Source of the DNA: SIG603 sp963589785
GTDB taxonomy: Bacteria > Bacillota > Clostridia > Oscillospirales > Acutalibacteraceae
Length of the DNA: 64,000 bases
Assembly: GCA_963589785.1 (NCBI GenBank)
Contig: CAVAMJ010000003.1
Location: 1-64,000, forward strand
Direction of reading: 5' to 3'
Shown here: piece by piece, positions 7,398-14,719 of the stretch
How positions within the stretch are numbered: position 1 is the stretch's first letter
How the letters are laid out: each line of letters starts with the position of its first letter
The notes under the pieces: model-generated
What the model was told of the DNA's origin: nothing
Database searches by the model: none
Seen by the model: the letters and a program-made list of their open reading frames with translations, nothing else
Program-made: the position numbers and the translations under genes

Positions 7398-7835
7398 TCA
7401 GATTGAGAAATCGTAAGCGTTGTTCTCGTTCTTCTTGTCGAGAATATCTTGAAGTGTGATGCCCTCAAGATAATTCTGAACAACCTTCTGAAGTCCTTCC
7501 CAAACATAAAGTGTGGTGCATTCGTCCTTGCGGTCACAGCAGTTGATGTCTGTCTCGAGACATGAGACAGGGGCGAGAGAACCCTCGGTGCGCTCTAAGA
7601 TTTCGAGTACATTATAGTCCTTCGGCGCTTTTGCAAGCTTATAACCGCCCTGAGAACCGCGGTTTGAGAGAAGAAAATCTGTTTGATTTAAAATCGCTAT
7701 AATTTGCTCGAGATATTTCTTCGATATGTTCTGACGGTTTGCGATGTCCTTTAATGCAATGTAGCCGTCCTCGTGATGTTCAGCTAAGTCGACCATAAAA
7801 CGCAGGGCGTATCTGCCCTTCGTGGATATTTTCAA
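7398..7835 (-). CDS. Rrf2 family regulator with cysteine cluster (IscR-like)
   Basis: The 145-residue protein begins LKISTKGRYALRFMVDLAEH and continues with the Rrf2 winged helix, including ISKKYLEQIIAIL and RGSQGGYKLAKAP. C-terminal cysteines in CLETDINCCDRKDEC resemble the Fe-S ligands of IscR, so it may sense Fe-S or redox state. I chose the TTG at 7835-7833 because GAGGTGATTTAC lies just upstream and this is the normal family start; an upstream ATG would add 11 unconserved residues. It is divergent from cysK. The palindromes at the cysK promoters are candidate targets, either for it or for the second Rrf2 protein at 10523. Confidence 0.88.
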   Translation of the reverse strand: MKISTKGRYALRFMVDLAEHHEDGYIALKDIANRQNISKKYLEQIIAILNQTDFLLSNRGSQGGYKLAKAPKDYNVLEILERTEGSLAPVSCLETDINCCDRKDECTTLYVWEGLQKVVQNYLEGITLQDILDKKNENNAYDFSI

Positions 7836-7965
7836 GTAAATCACCTCATTTTCCTCATATTCTACCATAAAAGTGTGAATTAGTCAAAAATGAAATGCGA
7901 TATATGTGCCTAAAAACAAGAAATGAAAGATTTAAGAATAAAAATTTCAAAAAGTTTAGAAAACA

Positions 7966-7997
7966 TACTTGACAAATAGGTTATGTAGGAATATAAT
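7966..7997 (+). promoter_or_regulatory. SigA-type promoter P1 of the cysK leader, with imperfect palindrome
   Basis: TTGACA (7969-7974) and TATAAT (7992-7997) are 17 bases apart. The -35 box is centred in TACTTG-A-CAAATA, a degenerate version of the palindrome at P2. From -35 to the leader ATG (8052) the layout is the same, base for base in spacing, as at 11334-11417. Confidence 0.85.
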
Positions 7998-8051
7998 ACA
8001 AACACATCAAAAACATATCGAAACAGTAGGAAATGAAAAGAGGTAAAAATC

Positions 8052-8084
8052 ATGCCTACAATCGTTAGAAAAGAGCGATGTTGA
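8052..8084 (+). CDS. Ten-residue leader peptide ending in Cys, upstream of cysK
   Basis: The frame reads MPTIVRKERC, with the last sense codon TGT followed directly by TGA. AAAAGAGGTAAAAATC gives it a good ribosome binding site. It begins 55 bases after the promoter -10 box, as does the Cys/Met-rich leader at 11417. Shared blocks TATCGAA and GAAATGAAA lie at the same spacing in both leaders. It is followed by GTTGACACG and six T, with only a weak hairpin (ATCGTT/AGCGAT). A role in sensing cysteine supply through the final codons is inference. Confidence 0.6.
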   Translation: MPTIVRKERC

Positions 8085-8133
8085 CACGTTTTTTCAAATT
8101 AAAATAACTTGATTAAAACAAAACCTACAAAAT

Positions 8134-8166
8134 CTACTTGACAAGTAGGAATTAAAGGGCTATAAT
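8134..8166 (+). promoter_or_regulatory. cysK: SigA-type promoter P2 of cysK with perfect palindrome over -35
   Basis: TTGACA (8138-8143) and TATAAT (8161-8166) are 17 bases apart. CTACTTG-A-CAAGTAG (8134-8148) is a perfect 7-1-7 palindrome centred on the -35 box, an ideal place for a repressor. With one Rrf2 gene divergent from it and another at the end of the operon, an Rrf2-type cysteine or Fe-S repressor is the likely binder. Confidence 0.85.
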
Positions 8167-8219
8167 TCAAATCACAACAAATCATACTTATTTAATGGGA
8201 ATTAACGGAGGACAATATC

Positions 8220-9152
8220 ATGGCTAAAATATATAAAAGTGCAACAGAATTAATCGGAAAGACACCACTCGTTGAGGTTACAAACGTAGAGAAGGACTTA
8301 GGACTTGAGGCTAAGCTTTTAGTTAAGCTTGAGTACTTCAATCCGGCAGGAAGCGTCAAGGACAGAATCGCAAATGCGATGATCAACGATGCTGAGGCTA
8401 AGGGACTTCTCAAGGAGGGTTCGGTTATCATTGAGCCTACATCAGGAAACACAGGAATCGGACTTGCTTCAATCGCAGCGGCTAAGGGATACAGAATCAT
8501 TCTCACAATGCCAGAGACAATGAGCGTTGAGAGAAGAAACATTCTCAAGGCTTACGGTGCAGAGATTGTTCTCACAGAGGGTGCAAAGGGAATGAGCGGC
8601 GCTATCGCAAAGGCTGATGAGCTCGCTAAGGAAATTCCTAACAGCTTCATCCCGGGACAGTTCGTCAATCCGGCTAACCCGAAGGCACACAGAGAGACAA
8701 CAGGCCCCGAGATCTGGGAGGATACAGACGGAAACGTTGATGTATTCGTAGCCGGTGTAGGTACAGGCGGAACACTCACAGGTATCGGTGAATATTTAAA
8801 GAGCAAAAATCCTGATGTTAAGATAGTTGCTATGGAGCCCGCAACATCACCTGTACTTTCACAGGGCAAGAGCGGTCCTCACAAGATTCAGGGAATCGGC
8901 GCAGGCTTTGTTCCTGATGTTCTTAACACTAAGATTTATGATGAGATAATCACTATCGAGAATGAGGATGCATTCAAGACAGGTAAGTATCTCGCAAAGA
9001 AAGAGGGTATCCTCGTAGGTATTTCCTCAGGTGCAGCCCTCAAGGCAGCAATCGAGCTTGCTCAGAGACCGGAGAACAAGGGTAAGACAATCGTAGCGCT
9101 TCTTCCAGACAGCGGCGACAGATACTACTCAACTCCACTCTTTGTAGAATAA
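8220..9152 (+). CDS. cysK: Cysteine synthase A (O-acetylserine sulfhydrylase)
   Basis: This 310-residue enzyme would make L-cysteine from O-acetylserine and sulfide in the cytosol using PLP. The PLP lysine is K47 in NPAGSVKDR. TSGNTGIGLA and the phosphate-binding GVGTGGTLTG are present, and the length is normal. It starts after GGAGGACAATATC. It is driven by two promoters, followed by the sulfhydrylase gene and a CymR-like regulator. In Bacillus and Staphylococcus CysK binds CymR and acts as its corepressor, so the same partnership is plausible here. Confidence 0.96.
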   Translation: MAKIYKSATELIGKTPLVEVTNVEKDLGLEAKLLVKLEYFNPAGSVKDRIANAMINDAEAKGLLKEGSVIIEPTSGNTGIGLASIAAAKGYRIILTMPETMSVERRNILKAYGAEIVLTEGAKGMSGAIAKADELAKEIPNSFIPGQFVNPANPKAHRETTGPEIWEDTDGNVDVFVAGVGTGGTLTGIGEYLKSKNPDVKIVAMEPATSPVLSQGKSGPHKIQGIGAGFVPDVLNTKIYDEIITIENEDAFKTGKYLAKKEGILVGISSGAALKAAIELAQRPENKGKTIVALLPDSGDRYYSTPLFVE

Positions 9153-9215
9153 ATTAAAAAATAACAGAAAACAATTTTAAAGAAAGAACAAAATAACAGA
9201 TCGGAGACTACTATC

Positions 9216-10523
9216 ATGGCAGAGAAAATCACAAGAAAAGACAGAAAGTTTAAGTTTGAGACATTACAGCTTCACGTAGGACAGGAGACACCGGATCCGG
9301 CTTCTGATGCACGTGCAGTGCCGATTTACCAGACAACATCTTATGTTTTCAAGAATTCCGCTCACGCAGCAGCACGCTTCGGACTTGCTGACGCCGGCAA
9401 CATCTACGGCAGACTCACAAACTCCACACAGGGCGTTTTTGAGAGCAGAATCGCAGCTCTTGAGGGCGGCGTAGCAGGCCTTGCAGTTGCTTCTGGTGCA
9501 GCAGCTATCAGCTACACAATCCAGGCTCTTGCCGGTCAGAACGAGCACATTGTCGCTCAGAAGACAATCTACGGCGGAACTTCTAACCTTTTGGGACACA
9601 CCCTCCCACTCAACGGTATTTCCACAACATTCGTAGATGCTCACAACCTTCAGGAGGTTGAGGACGCTATCCAGGAGAACACAAAGGCTATCTACCTCGA
9701 GACTCTCGGAAACCCGAACAGTGATATTCCTGACATCGATGCTATCTCCGAGATTGCTCACAAGCACGGTCTCCCGGTTGTTGTTGACAACACATTCGGC
9801 ACACCATACCTCTTCCGTCCGATCGAGCACGGCGCAGACATCGTTGTTCACTCCGCTACTAAGTTCATCGGCGGTCACGGTACAACTCTCGGCGGCGTAA
9901 TCGTAGACGGCGGCACATTCGACTGGTCTAAGAGCGGAAAGTATCCGTGGATCAGCGAGCCGAACCCAAGCTACCACGGCGTTAAGTTCACAGAGGCAGC
10001 AGGCGTTGCAGCATTTGTAACATACATTCGTGCAATTCTTCTTCGTGACGAGGGAGCTACTATCTCTCCGTTCAACGCATTCTTACTCCTTCAGGGCACA
10101 GAGACTCTCTCTCTTCGTATCGAGCGTCACAACGAGAACACAAAGAAGGTCGTTGAGTATCTCTCCAAGCATCCTAAGGTCGAGAGCGTAAACCATCCGT
10201 CACTTCCGGATCATCCTGATCATGCTCTCTATGAGAAGTATTTCCCGAACGGCGGCGCTTCTATTTTCACATTCAACATCAAGGGAGGCCAGGAAGAGGC
10301 TCACAAGTTCATCGATAACCTCGAGCTCTTCTCACTCCTCGCTAACGTTGCTGACGTTAAGTCCCTTGTTATTCACCCGGCTACAACAACTCACAGCCAG
10401 TGCACAGAGGAAGAGCTTCTCGATCAGGGCATTAAGCCAAACACAATTCGTCTTTCTATCGGTACAGAGAATATCGATGATATTCTTCAGGACCTCGACG
10501 AAGCATTTAAGGCTCTTGACTAA
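9216..10523 (+). CDS. O-acetylhomoserine aminocarboxypropyltransferase / sulfhydrylase
   Basis: The 435-residue PLP enzyme belongs to the Cys/Met metabolism family and matches the long O-acetylhomoserine sulfhydrylase group (MetY-like). It makes homocysteine from O-acetylhomoserine and sulfide. Visible features are FETLQLHVGQ at the N-terminus, YGRLTNSTQGVFE, the PLP lysine K216 in HSATKFIGGHGTTLGG, and the C-terminal HPATTTHSQ. It sits 63 bases after cysK and its stop overlaps the start of the next gene by one base, so the three genes form an operon. Confidence 0.94.
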   Translation: MAEKITRKDRKFKFETLQLHVGQETPDPASDARAVPIYQTTSYVFKNSAHAAARFGLADAGNIYGRLTNSTQGVFESRIAALEGGVAGLAVASGAAAISYTIQALAGQNEHIVAQKTIYGGTSNLLGHTLPLNGISTTFVDAHNLQEVEDAIQENTKAIYLETLGNPNSDIPDIDAISEIAHKHGLPVVVDNTFGTPYLFRPIEHGADIVVHSATKFIGGHGTTLGGVIVDGGTFDWSKSGKYPWISEPNPSYHGVKFTEAAGVAAFVTYIRAILLRDEGATISPFNAFLLLQGTETLSLRIERHNENTKKVVEYLSKHPKVESVNHPSLPDHPDHALYEKYFPNGGASIFTFNIKGGQEEAHKFIDNLELFSLLANVADVKSLVIHPATTTHSQCTEEELLDQGIKPNTIRLSIGTENIDDILQDLDEAFKALD

Positions 10524-10960
10524 TGAAGTTTTCTAAGAAAAGCAGATACGGATTGCGGGCACTGATATGTCTTGCATTAAGCGGAGAAAATGAGCGTGTC
10601 GCCCTGAGTACGATTGCAGAAAAGGGCGGAATCTCACTCCAGTATCTCGAGCAGGTATTTGCAGCTCTTAGAAGAGCGGGCATAATCCGCAGCGTCAAGG
10701 GAGCACAAGGAGGCTATATTCTCAATGATAATCCCGCTAAAATTACTGTCTCGAGGATAATCGAGGCACTTGACGGAACATACTCTGTCGAGAATGAGGT
10801 CACCGATACAACCCATGACGCAGCCAGTGAGGCAATTCAAAAGTTAGTTATAGACAAAGTAAACGAGAAAACTCGTTTGCTGCTCGAAAGCGTGACCCTT
10901 GCAGACCTTGTCGAGGACTGTAAGAACAGGTCGGTTCAAGAATATATGTACTTTATCTGA
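10523..10960 (+). CDS. Rrf2 family regulator, CymR-like
   Basis: The 145-residue protein has the Rrf2 winged helix (KFSKKSRYGLRALICLAL, ISLQYLEQVFAALRRAG, KGAQGGYIL). It lacks the cysteine triad found in the IscR-like protein at 7398, as does CymR, the cysteine-metabolism repressor of Bacillus. Its ATG overlaps the TAA of the sulfhydrylase gene by one base, so it is translationally coupled to a cysteine/methionine operon. It probably represses this operon and the transporter downstream through the palindromes at their -35 boxes. That target assignment is inference. Confidence 0.88.
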   Translation: MKFSKKSRYGLRALICLALSGENERVALSTIAEKGGISLQYLEQVFAALRRAGIIRSVKGAQGGYILNDNPAKITVSRIIEALDGTYSVENEVTDTTHDAASEAIQKLVIDKVNEKTRLLLESVTLADLVEDCKNRSVQEYMYFI

Positions 10961-10996
10961 GTCTCCAAGCTAAAGATAGAGATCTGTTATTTAAAG

Positions 10997-11036
10997 GCGC
11001 AGGATTCTTTTCGCAAGAAAAGAGTCCTGCGTTTTG
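10997..11036 (+). terminator. Intrinsic terminator of the cysK operon
   Basis: CGCAGGATTCTTTTC pairs with GAAAAGAGTCCTGCG around a GCAA loop, followed by TTTT. Confidence 0.88.
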
Positions 11037-11040
11037 TGCT

Positions 11041-11328
11041 ATTTTGAGCTTATCCATAATTAAGCAAAAGAATAAGCTGAAAAATGCACTTGCAATTTAG
11101 TCTGGCTAAAATTTCAAATATCAAAATTAAATTTCTGCGTCAGAATGATTGGTTTTGTCGGCGTTATTACTTTTGAAACGAGAAAAACAACACACATTAT
11201 CTGTATTGTGGCGGAATAATTGAGGTAAAAGTCGGAAATCAAGCAAATATATGTGATTTTTGTTGAACAGTAACAATAATATTTCTTGCAAGTTTAGCTT
11301 TTTGAAATTTCAAACGAATTTAGATATT
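11041..11328. other. AT-rich gap between cysK operon and leader promoter
   Basis: I see no gene here. The only structure is a perfect 14-base palindrome TTTGAAATTTCAAA at 11301-11314, 20 bases before the -35 box of the next promoter. It could be an extra regulator site or chance in AT-rich DNA. Confidence 0.5.
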
Positions 11329-11362
11329 ACCTATTGACTTTATAGGTTTATGCGAGTATAAT
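11329..11362 (+). promoter_or_regulatory. SigA-type promoter of the sulfonate transporter leader, with inverted repeat
   Basis: TTGACT (11334-11339) and TATAAT (11357-11362) are 17 bases apart. ACCTAT (11329-11334) and ATAGGT (11342-11347) form an inverted repeat centred on the -35 box, as at cysK P2. Spacing from -35 through TATCGAA (11381) and GAAATGAAA (11395) to the leader ATG (11417) equals that of cysK P1 exactly. Confidence 0.85.
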
Positions 11363-11416
11363 TCAAACCAAGATAAAACCTATCGAATTACTATGAAATG
11401 AAAGGAGAAACAAACG

Positions 11417-11524
11417 ATGACTGTTATTATGAATGTTATGATGTGTTGCTTCATGATGTGCGTTATGCCGATGTGTATGCATAGATGTTGTCGTGTGCGA
11501 TCCTTTGCGAGCTTACGAATGTGA
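11417..11524 (+). CDS. Cys/Met-rich leader peptide (35 residues) before the taurine/sulfonate-type ABC operon
   Basis: The frame starts MTVIMNVMMCCFMMC and contains 10 Met and 6 Cys in 35 residues, including Met-Met at 8-9 and 13-14 and Cys-Cys at 10-11 and 24-25. AAAGGAG lies 10 bases before the ATG. It follows a strong promoter and precedes a terminator hairpin and a sulfur-type transporter. This is the pattern of an amino-acid attenuation leader, where a ribosome short of charged Cys- or Met-tRNA stalls and prevents termination. The 7-base stretch at 11490-11496 is complementary to 11560-11566 in the terminator's 5' arm, which offers a possible antiterminator. The mechanism is inference. 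Confidence 0.82.
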   Translation: MTVIMNVMMCCFMMCVMPMCMHRCCRVRSFASLRM

Positions 11525-11552
11525 CGCTTAAAAATGCGCCATAGAGCTTTCT

Positions 11553-11596
11553 GCGGAAAACACGACTGAAATTAGTCTGTGGTTTCCGTTTTTTTA
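11553..11596 (+). terminator. Leader terminator (probable attenuator) before the ABC transporter
   Basis: CGGAAAACACGACT pairs with AGTCTGTGGTTTCCG (one bulge and mismatch) around GAAATT, followed by seven T. It lies 28 bases after the leader stop and 28 bases before the permease start, so full-length transcription requires readthrough. Confidence 0.85.
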
Positions 11597-11623
11597 TGTC
11601 TTGATTTGAAAGGAGCAACTCTT

Positions 11624-12595
11624 GTGAATACTTCACAGAAAAAAACACCTAAGCTTTTAATTCGTCTCTTGCCGATTATTTCATTATTGGCGGCAATCGC
11701 AGTCGATGTACTTTTACCCGATTCAAGCTCTCATCCGAGTGCGAAGCATCCGTATTTTCTGTATGTGCTGATAATCGGATTAGCCGTCTATTTGATATTC
11801 TCGGCAGCTTCGTTTTTCCGTGACGGGCTTAAGGATAAGCTTGACTACAAAGCACTTTTCTATGCGGGAGTTGTTCTTTTCCTGAATGTGCTAAATATAG
11901 TGACAGTTAAGCTGGCACTTTTACCCGTGCTTTACTTTCCGTCACTCGACAGAATATTCGCAGTTCTCGTGGAAGACAGAATGTTTCTTTTAAAATGTCT
12001 TGCTTATTCGGCAAGACTTCTGGTAACAGGTTGGTTCTCCGGAGCGATAGTCGGAATGTTGACAGGAATTGCAATAGGCTTCAACAAAACCTTTGCTTAC
12101 TGGGTTCAGCCGCTCGTCAGAGTTTTAGGACCGATCCCGTCAACAGCTTGGATTCCGATTGTGCTCATCGCTTTTCCGACAGCGGTTTCGGCAAGTGCAT
12201 TTTTAATCGCTCTTGCGGTTTGGTTTCCGACAACGGTTTTGACAAGCAGCGGAATTGCTTCAATACCGAATGCTTATTTTGAGGTAAGCTCAACTCTCGG
12301 AGCAAAAAGATTTTACCGCATCGCAAAGGTCGGTGTTCCCGCCGCCTTACCTCATATGTTTTTAGGACTATTTAACGGCACCTGTTCATCATTCATCACA
12401 CTTGTTACCGCCGAAATGCTTGGAGCCAAATATGGAATCGGCTGGTACATCAACTGGCAAAAGGAAATGATGGCTTACTCAAATGTATATGCCGGCTTGA
12501 TTATAATTGCGGTCACATTCTTCATTCTCATAACATTGCTGTTCCGTCTGCGTGACCATGTTCTCGCTTGGCAGAAAGGAGTTATCAAATGGTAG
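11624..12595 (+). CDS. ABC transporter permease, taurine/sulfonate/nitrate type
   Basis: The 323-residue membrane protein carries the binding-protein-dependent permease domain, with about six segments and the loop EVSSTLGAKRFYRIAKVGVP (EAA-like motif) that contacts the ATPase. It has a longer hydrophobic N-terminal region than plain SsuC/TauC. I chose GTG 11624 because AAAGGAG lies 8 bases upstream; a longer open frame reaches into the terminator hairpin. It overlaps the ATPase gene by 7 bases. Context (cysK, Cys/Met leader) points to import of an organic sulfur compound. Confidence 0.85.
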   Translation: MNTSQKKTPKLLIRLLPIISLLAAIAVDVLLPDSSSHPSAKHPYFLYVLIIGLAVYLIFSAASFFRDGLKDKLDYKALFYAGVVLFLNVLNIVTVKLALLPVLYFPSLDRIFAVLVEDRMFLLKCLAYSARLLVTGWFSGAIVGMLTGIAIGFNKTFAYWVQPLVRVLGPIPSTAWIPIVLIAFPTAVSASAFLIALAVWFPTTVLTSSGIASIPNAYFEVSSTLGAKRFYRIAKVGVPAALPHMFLGLFNGTCSSFITLVTAEMLGAKYGIGWYINWQKEMMAYSNVYAGLIIIAVTFFILITLLFRLRDHVLAWQKGVIKW

Positions 12596-13368
12596 GAAAT
12601 ATTTCTGTTGAGGGCGTATCGAAGCACTTCATAAACGCAAGCGGCGAGAAAATCACCGCACTCGACAATGTATCGATAGAAATCCCCGCCGGTTCGTTCA
12701 CCTCGCTTATCGGCCCGTCAGGATGCGGAAAGTCAACGCTTTTGCGATTGGTGGCGGGTCTGATAGAAACGGACGAGGGCACATTGAAGCTTGACGGCTC
12801 GGGCATCACTTCTCCCGGTGCAGACAGAGGCTTCATGTTTCAGGAGCATACATTATTCCCGTGGCTTTCGATTTACGACAACATAGCATTCGGACTGAAA
12901 GCAAGAGGAATCTACAAGGAGCAGAAGCACACGGTCGATGAGTTCATAGACATGGTCGGACTTCGAGGCTTTGAAAAGTCTTATCCGCACCAGCTTTCGG
13001 GAGGCATGTGTCAAAGAGTATCGCTCGCAAGGGCACTTGTCGGCAAGCCAAAGGTTTTGCTTTTAGATGAGCCGCTCGGCGCACTCGATGCATTCACTCG
13101 AATGAATATGCAGGATGAGATCTTGAGAATCTGGAAAGAAACGGGAATGACCGCAATCATGGTTACGCACGATGTTGACGAAGCGGTTTACCTTTCGGAC
13201 AGAGTAGTCGTCATGACTCCGAGACCGGGCAGAATCACAAGCACGCTCGATATTGAGCTTGCAAGACCTCGAGTCAGAAGTGGAGAGGATTTTCTCAAAT
13301 ATCACGCAGAAATCCTGAGAAGACTCCACTACGGCGGAACGGTCGTTGAGCCGAACTATTACATTTAA
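12589..13368 (+). CDS. ABC transporter ATPase, taurine/sulfonate/nitrate type
   Basis: The 259-residue ATPase has Walker A GPSGCGKST (42-50), the Q-loop in MFQEHTLFPW, signature LSGGMCQRVSLARAL, Walker B VLLLDEPLGALD and the H-loop VTHDVDEA. Sequence and neighbours place it with the NitT/TauT/Ssu transporters. The ATG at 12589 has AAAGGAG before it and overlaps the permease end. A longer frame from 12568 lacks a ribosome binding site. Confidence 0.92.
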   Translation: MVGNISVEGVSKHFINASGEKITALDNVSIEIPAGSFTSLIGPSGCGKSTLLRLVAGLIETDEGTLKLDGSGITSPGADRGFMFQEHTLFPWLSIYDNIAFGLKARGIYKEQKHTVDEFIDMVGLRGFEKSYPHQLSGGMCQRVSLARALVGKPKVLLLDEPLGALDAFTRMNMQDEILRIWKETGMTAIMVTHDVDEAVYLSDRVVVMTPRPGRITSTLDIELARPRVRSGEDFLKYHAEILRRLHYGGTVVEPNYYI

Positions 13369-13434
13369 AATTATAGAATTATAGAAGAATTTTGATTAAG
13401 AATATATTTTAAGAAAGAAATTGAGGAAGATAAA

Positions 13435-14661
13435 ATGAAGTTTTTTAATTTAACCAAAAGAATTGTAAGTGCCGCACTTGTCGGTGCAATCGCATTATCA
13501 CTCACAGCTTGTTCGTCATCATCAAGCTCATCGAGTGAAACCGCTTCATCGGATGCCGCAGAGTCATCTGCCGCAAGCACCGACAGCGCTGAAAGCTCAG
13601 AGAGCACCGAGAAAACAACTCTCCGCCTTGCTTACCACGGTTCTCTTTGCGGAGCACCGCTCTACATTGGAATTGAGAAGGGGTTTTTCGAGGAAGAGGG
13701 CATTGAGATCGAACAGGTAAATATCGATGCCGCTCATGTTTCTGAGGCAATCGGTGCAGATCAGGTAGATGTTGGCATGGGATTAATCGGAAAATTCCTC
13801 CAGCCGCTCGAGAACGGACTTCCGATTAAATTTACAACAGGTATCCACACAGGATGCATCAAGCTTTTAGTTCCCGCTGATTCCGATATTAAGTCGATAA
13901 CCGACCTCAAGGGAAAGAATGTCGGTGTTCCGGGTCTTGCCGATGCTGGCACAATTGTCACAAAGAGATCTCTCTTTAACGCCGGAATAGATGTCACAGA
14001 GGGAAGCTCTGAGGTCGATTTCACAGTCTTCTCAAGAAACGATTTACCTCAGGCACTCGAAAACGGTGCTGTTGATGCTATCGTTCTCGGTGACCCACAG
14101 GCATCCGTTGCTCAGGAGGAATATAACCTCAGCGTTTTGATTGACACAGCAAGCGATGAAGAATACAAGGACGAGTATTGCTGCGCAGCATTTGTAACAA
14201 CTAAGCTTGCAGAGGAAAATCCTGAGGCAGCTGCAGCATTCACCCGTGCCGTTCAGAAAGCATCTCAGTGGGTTCAGGATAACCCTGAGGAGGCTGCACA
14301 GATAATCACAGAGAAGAATTATGTTTCAGGTGAGGCAGACTTTGCCGCAAGCGTTCTCTCCACTTACAACTACAAGCCATCTGTTCAGGGCGGATACGAT
14401 GCACTCAAGTTAAGCGCAGAGCAGCTCTCTCAGATCGGAATTTTAAGCTCCGATACAGATGCTACGGCATTTGCCGACAACGCTTACGCATTCTTTGACG
14501 GTGTAGAGGATACTGCTTCTTCAAGCGAATCTTCGGTACAGTCCGGCAACATCAGCCTTTCAGCATCAACACTTGATTTTGTCGCAAAGAATGCCGCTAA
14601 GAATACAGCCGATTCATCTTCACCGGTCGAGGAAGAAGACGACTGCTGCGGCGGAAAGTAA
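13435..14661 (+). CDS. Lipoprotein substrate-binding protein, NitT/TauT type, with CCGG tail
   Basis: The 408-residue protein has a lipobox LSLTAC (Cys26), a Ser-rich linker, then a type II binding fold starting TTLRLAYHGSLCGAPLYIGIEKG. It would hold the substrate outside the membrane for the two genes before it. A low-complexity extension follows the fold, and the protein ends EEEDDCCGGK. A paired-cysteine acidic tail is unusual and could bind metal or form a disulfide. A start 67 bases after the ATPase fits the same operon. The true substrate could be a sulfonate, taurine or another sulfur compound. Confidence 0.88.
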   Translation: MKFFNLTKRIVSAALVGAIALSLTACSSSSSSSSETASSDAAESSAASTDSAESSESTEKTTLRLAYHGSLCGAPLYIGIEKGFFEEEGIEIEQVNIDAAHVSEAIGADQVDVGMGLIGKFLQPLENGLPIKFTTGIHTGCIKLLVPADSDIKSITDLKGKNVGVPGLADAGTIVTKRSLFNAGIDVTEGSSEVDFTVFSRNDLPQALENGAVDAIVLGDPQASVAQEEYNLSVLIDTASDEEYKDEYCCAAFVTTKLAEENPEAAAAFTRAVQKASQWVQDNPEEAAQIITEKNYVSGEADFAASVLSTYNYKPSVQGGYDALKLSAEQLSQIGILSSDTDATAFADNAYAFFDGVEDTASSSESSVQSGNISLSASTLDFVAKNAAKNTADSSSPVEEEDDCCGGK

Positions 14662-14719
14662 AACATATAATAAAAGAGAAGAATAAATAAACACAAAAAA
14701 CTTAAAGGAGCAAAGAATC

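Noticed and set aside
7869..8219. S-box (SAM) or T-box riboswitch before cysK
   Set aside because: No T-box core and no S-box stems are visible. Two promoters and a micro-ORF occupy the space.
9264..9977. A 237-codon open frame on the minus strand opposite the sulfhydrylase gene
   Set aside because: It mirrors the codon pattern of the strongly supported enzyme gene, has no good start site and no recognisable protein features.
11041..11416. Known riboswitch in front of the sulfur transporter leader
   Set aside because: No conserved core of SAM, T-box or other families was seen upstream of the leader ORF.
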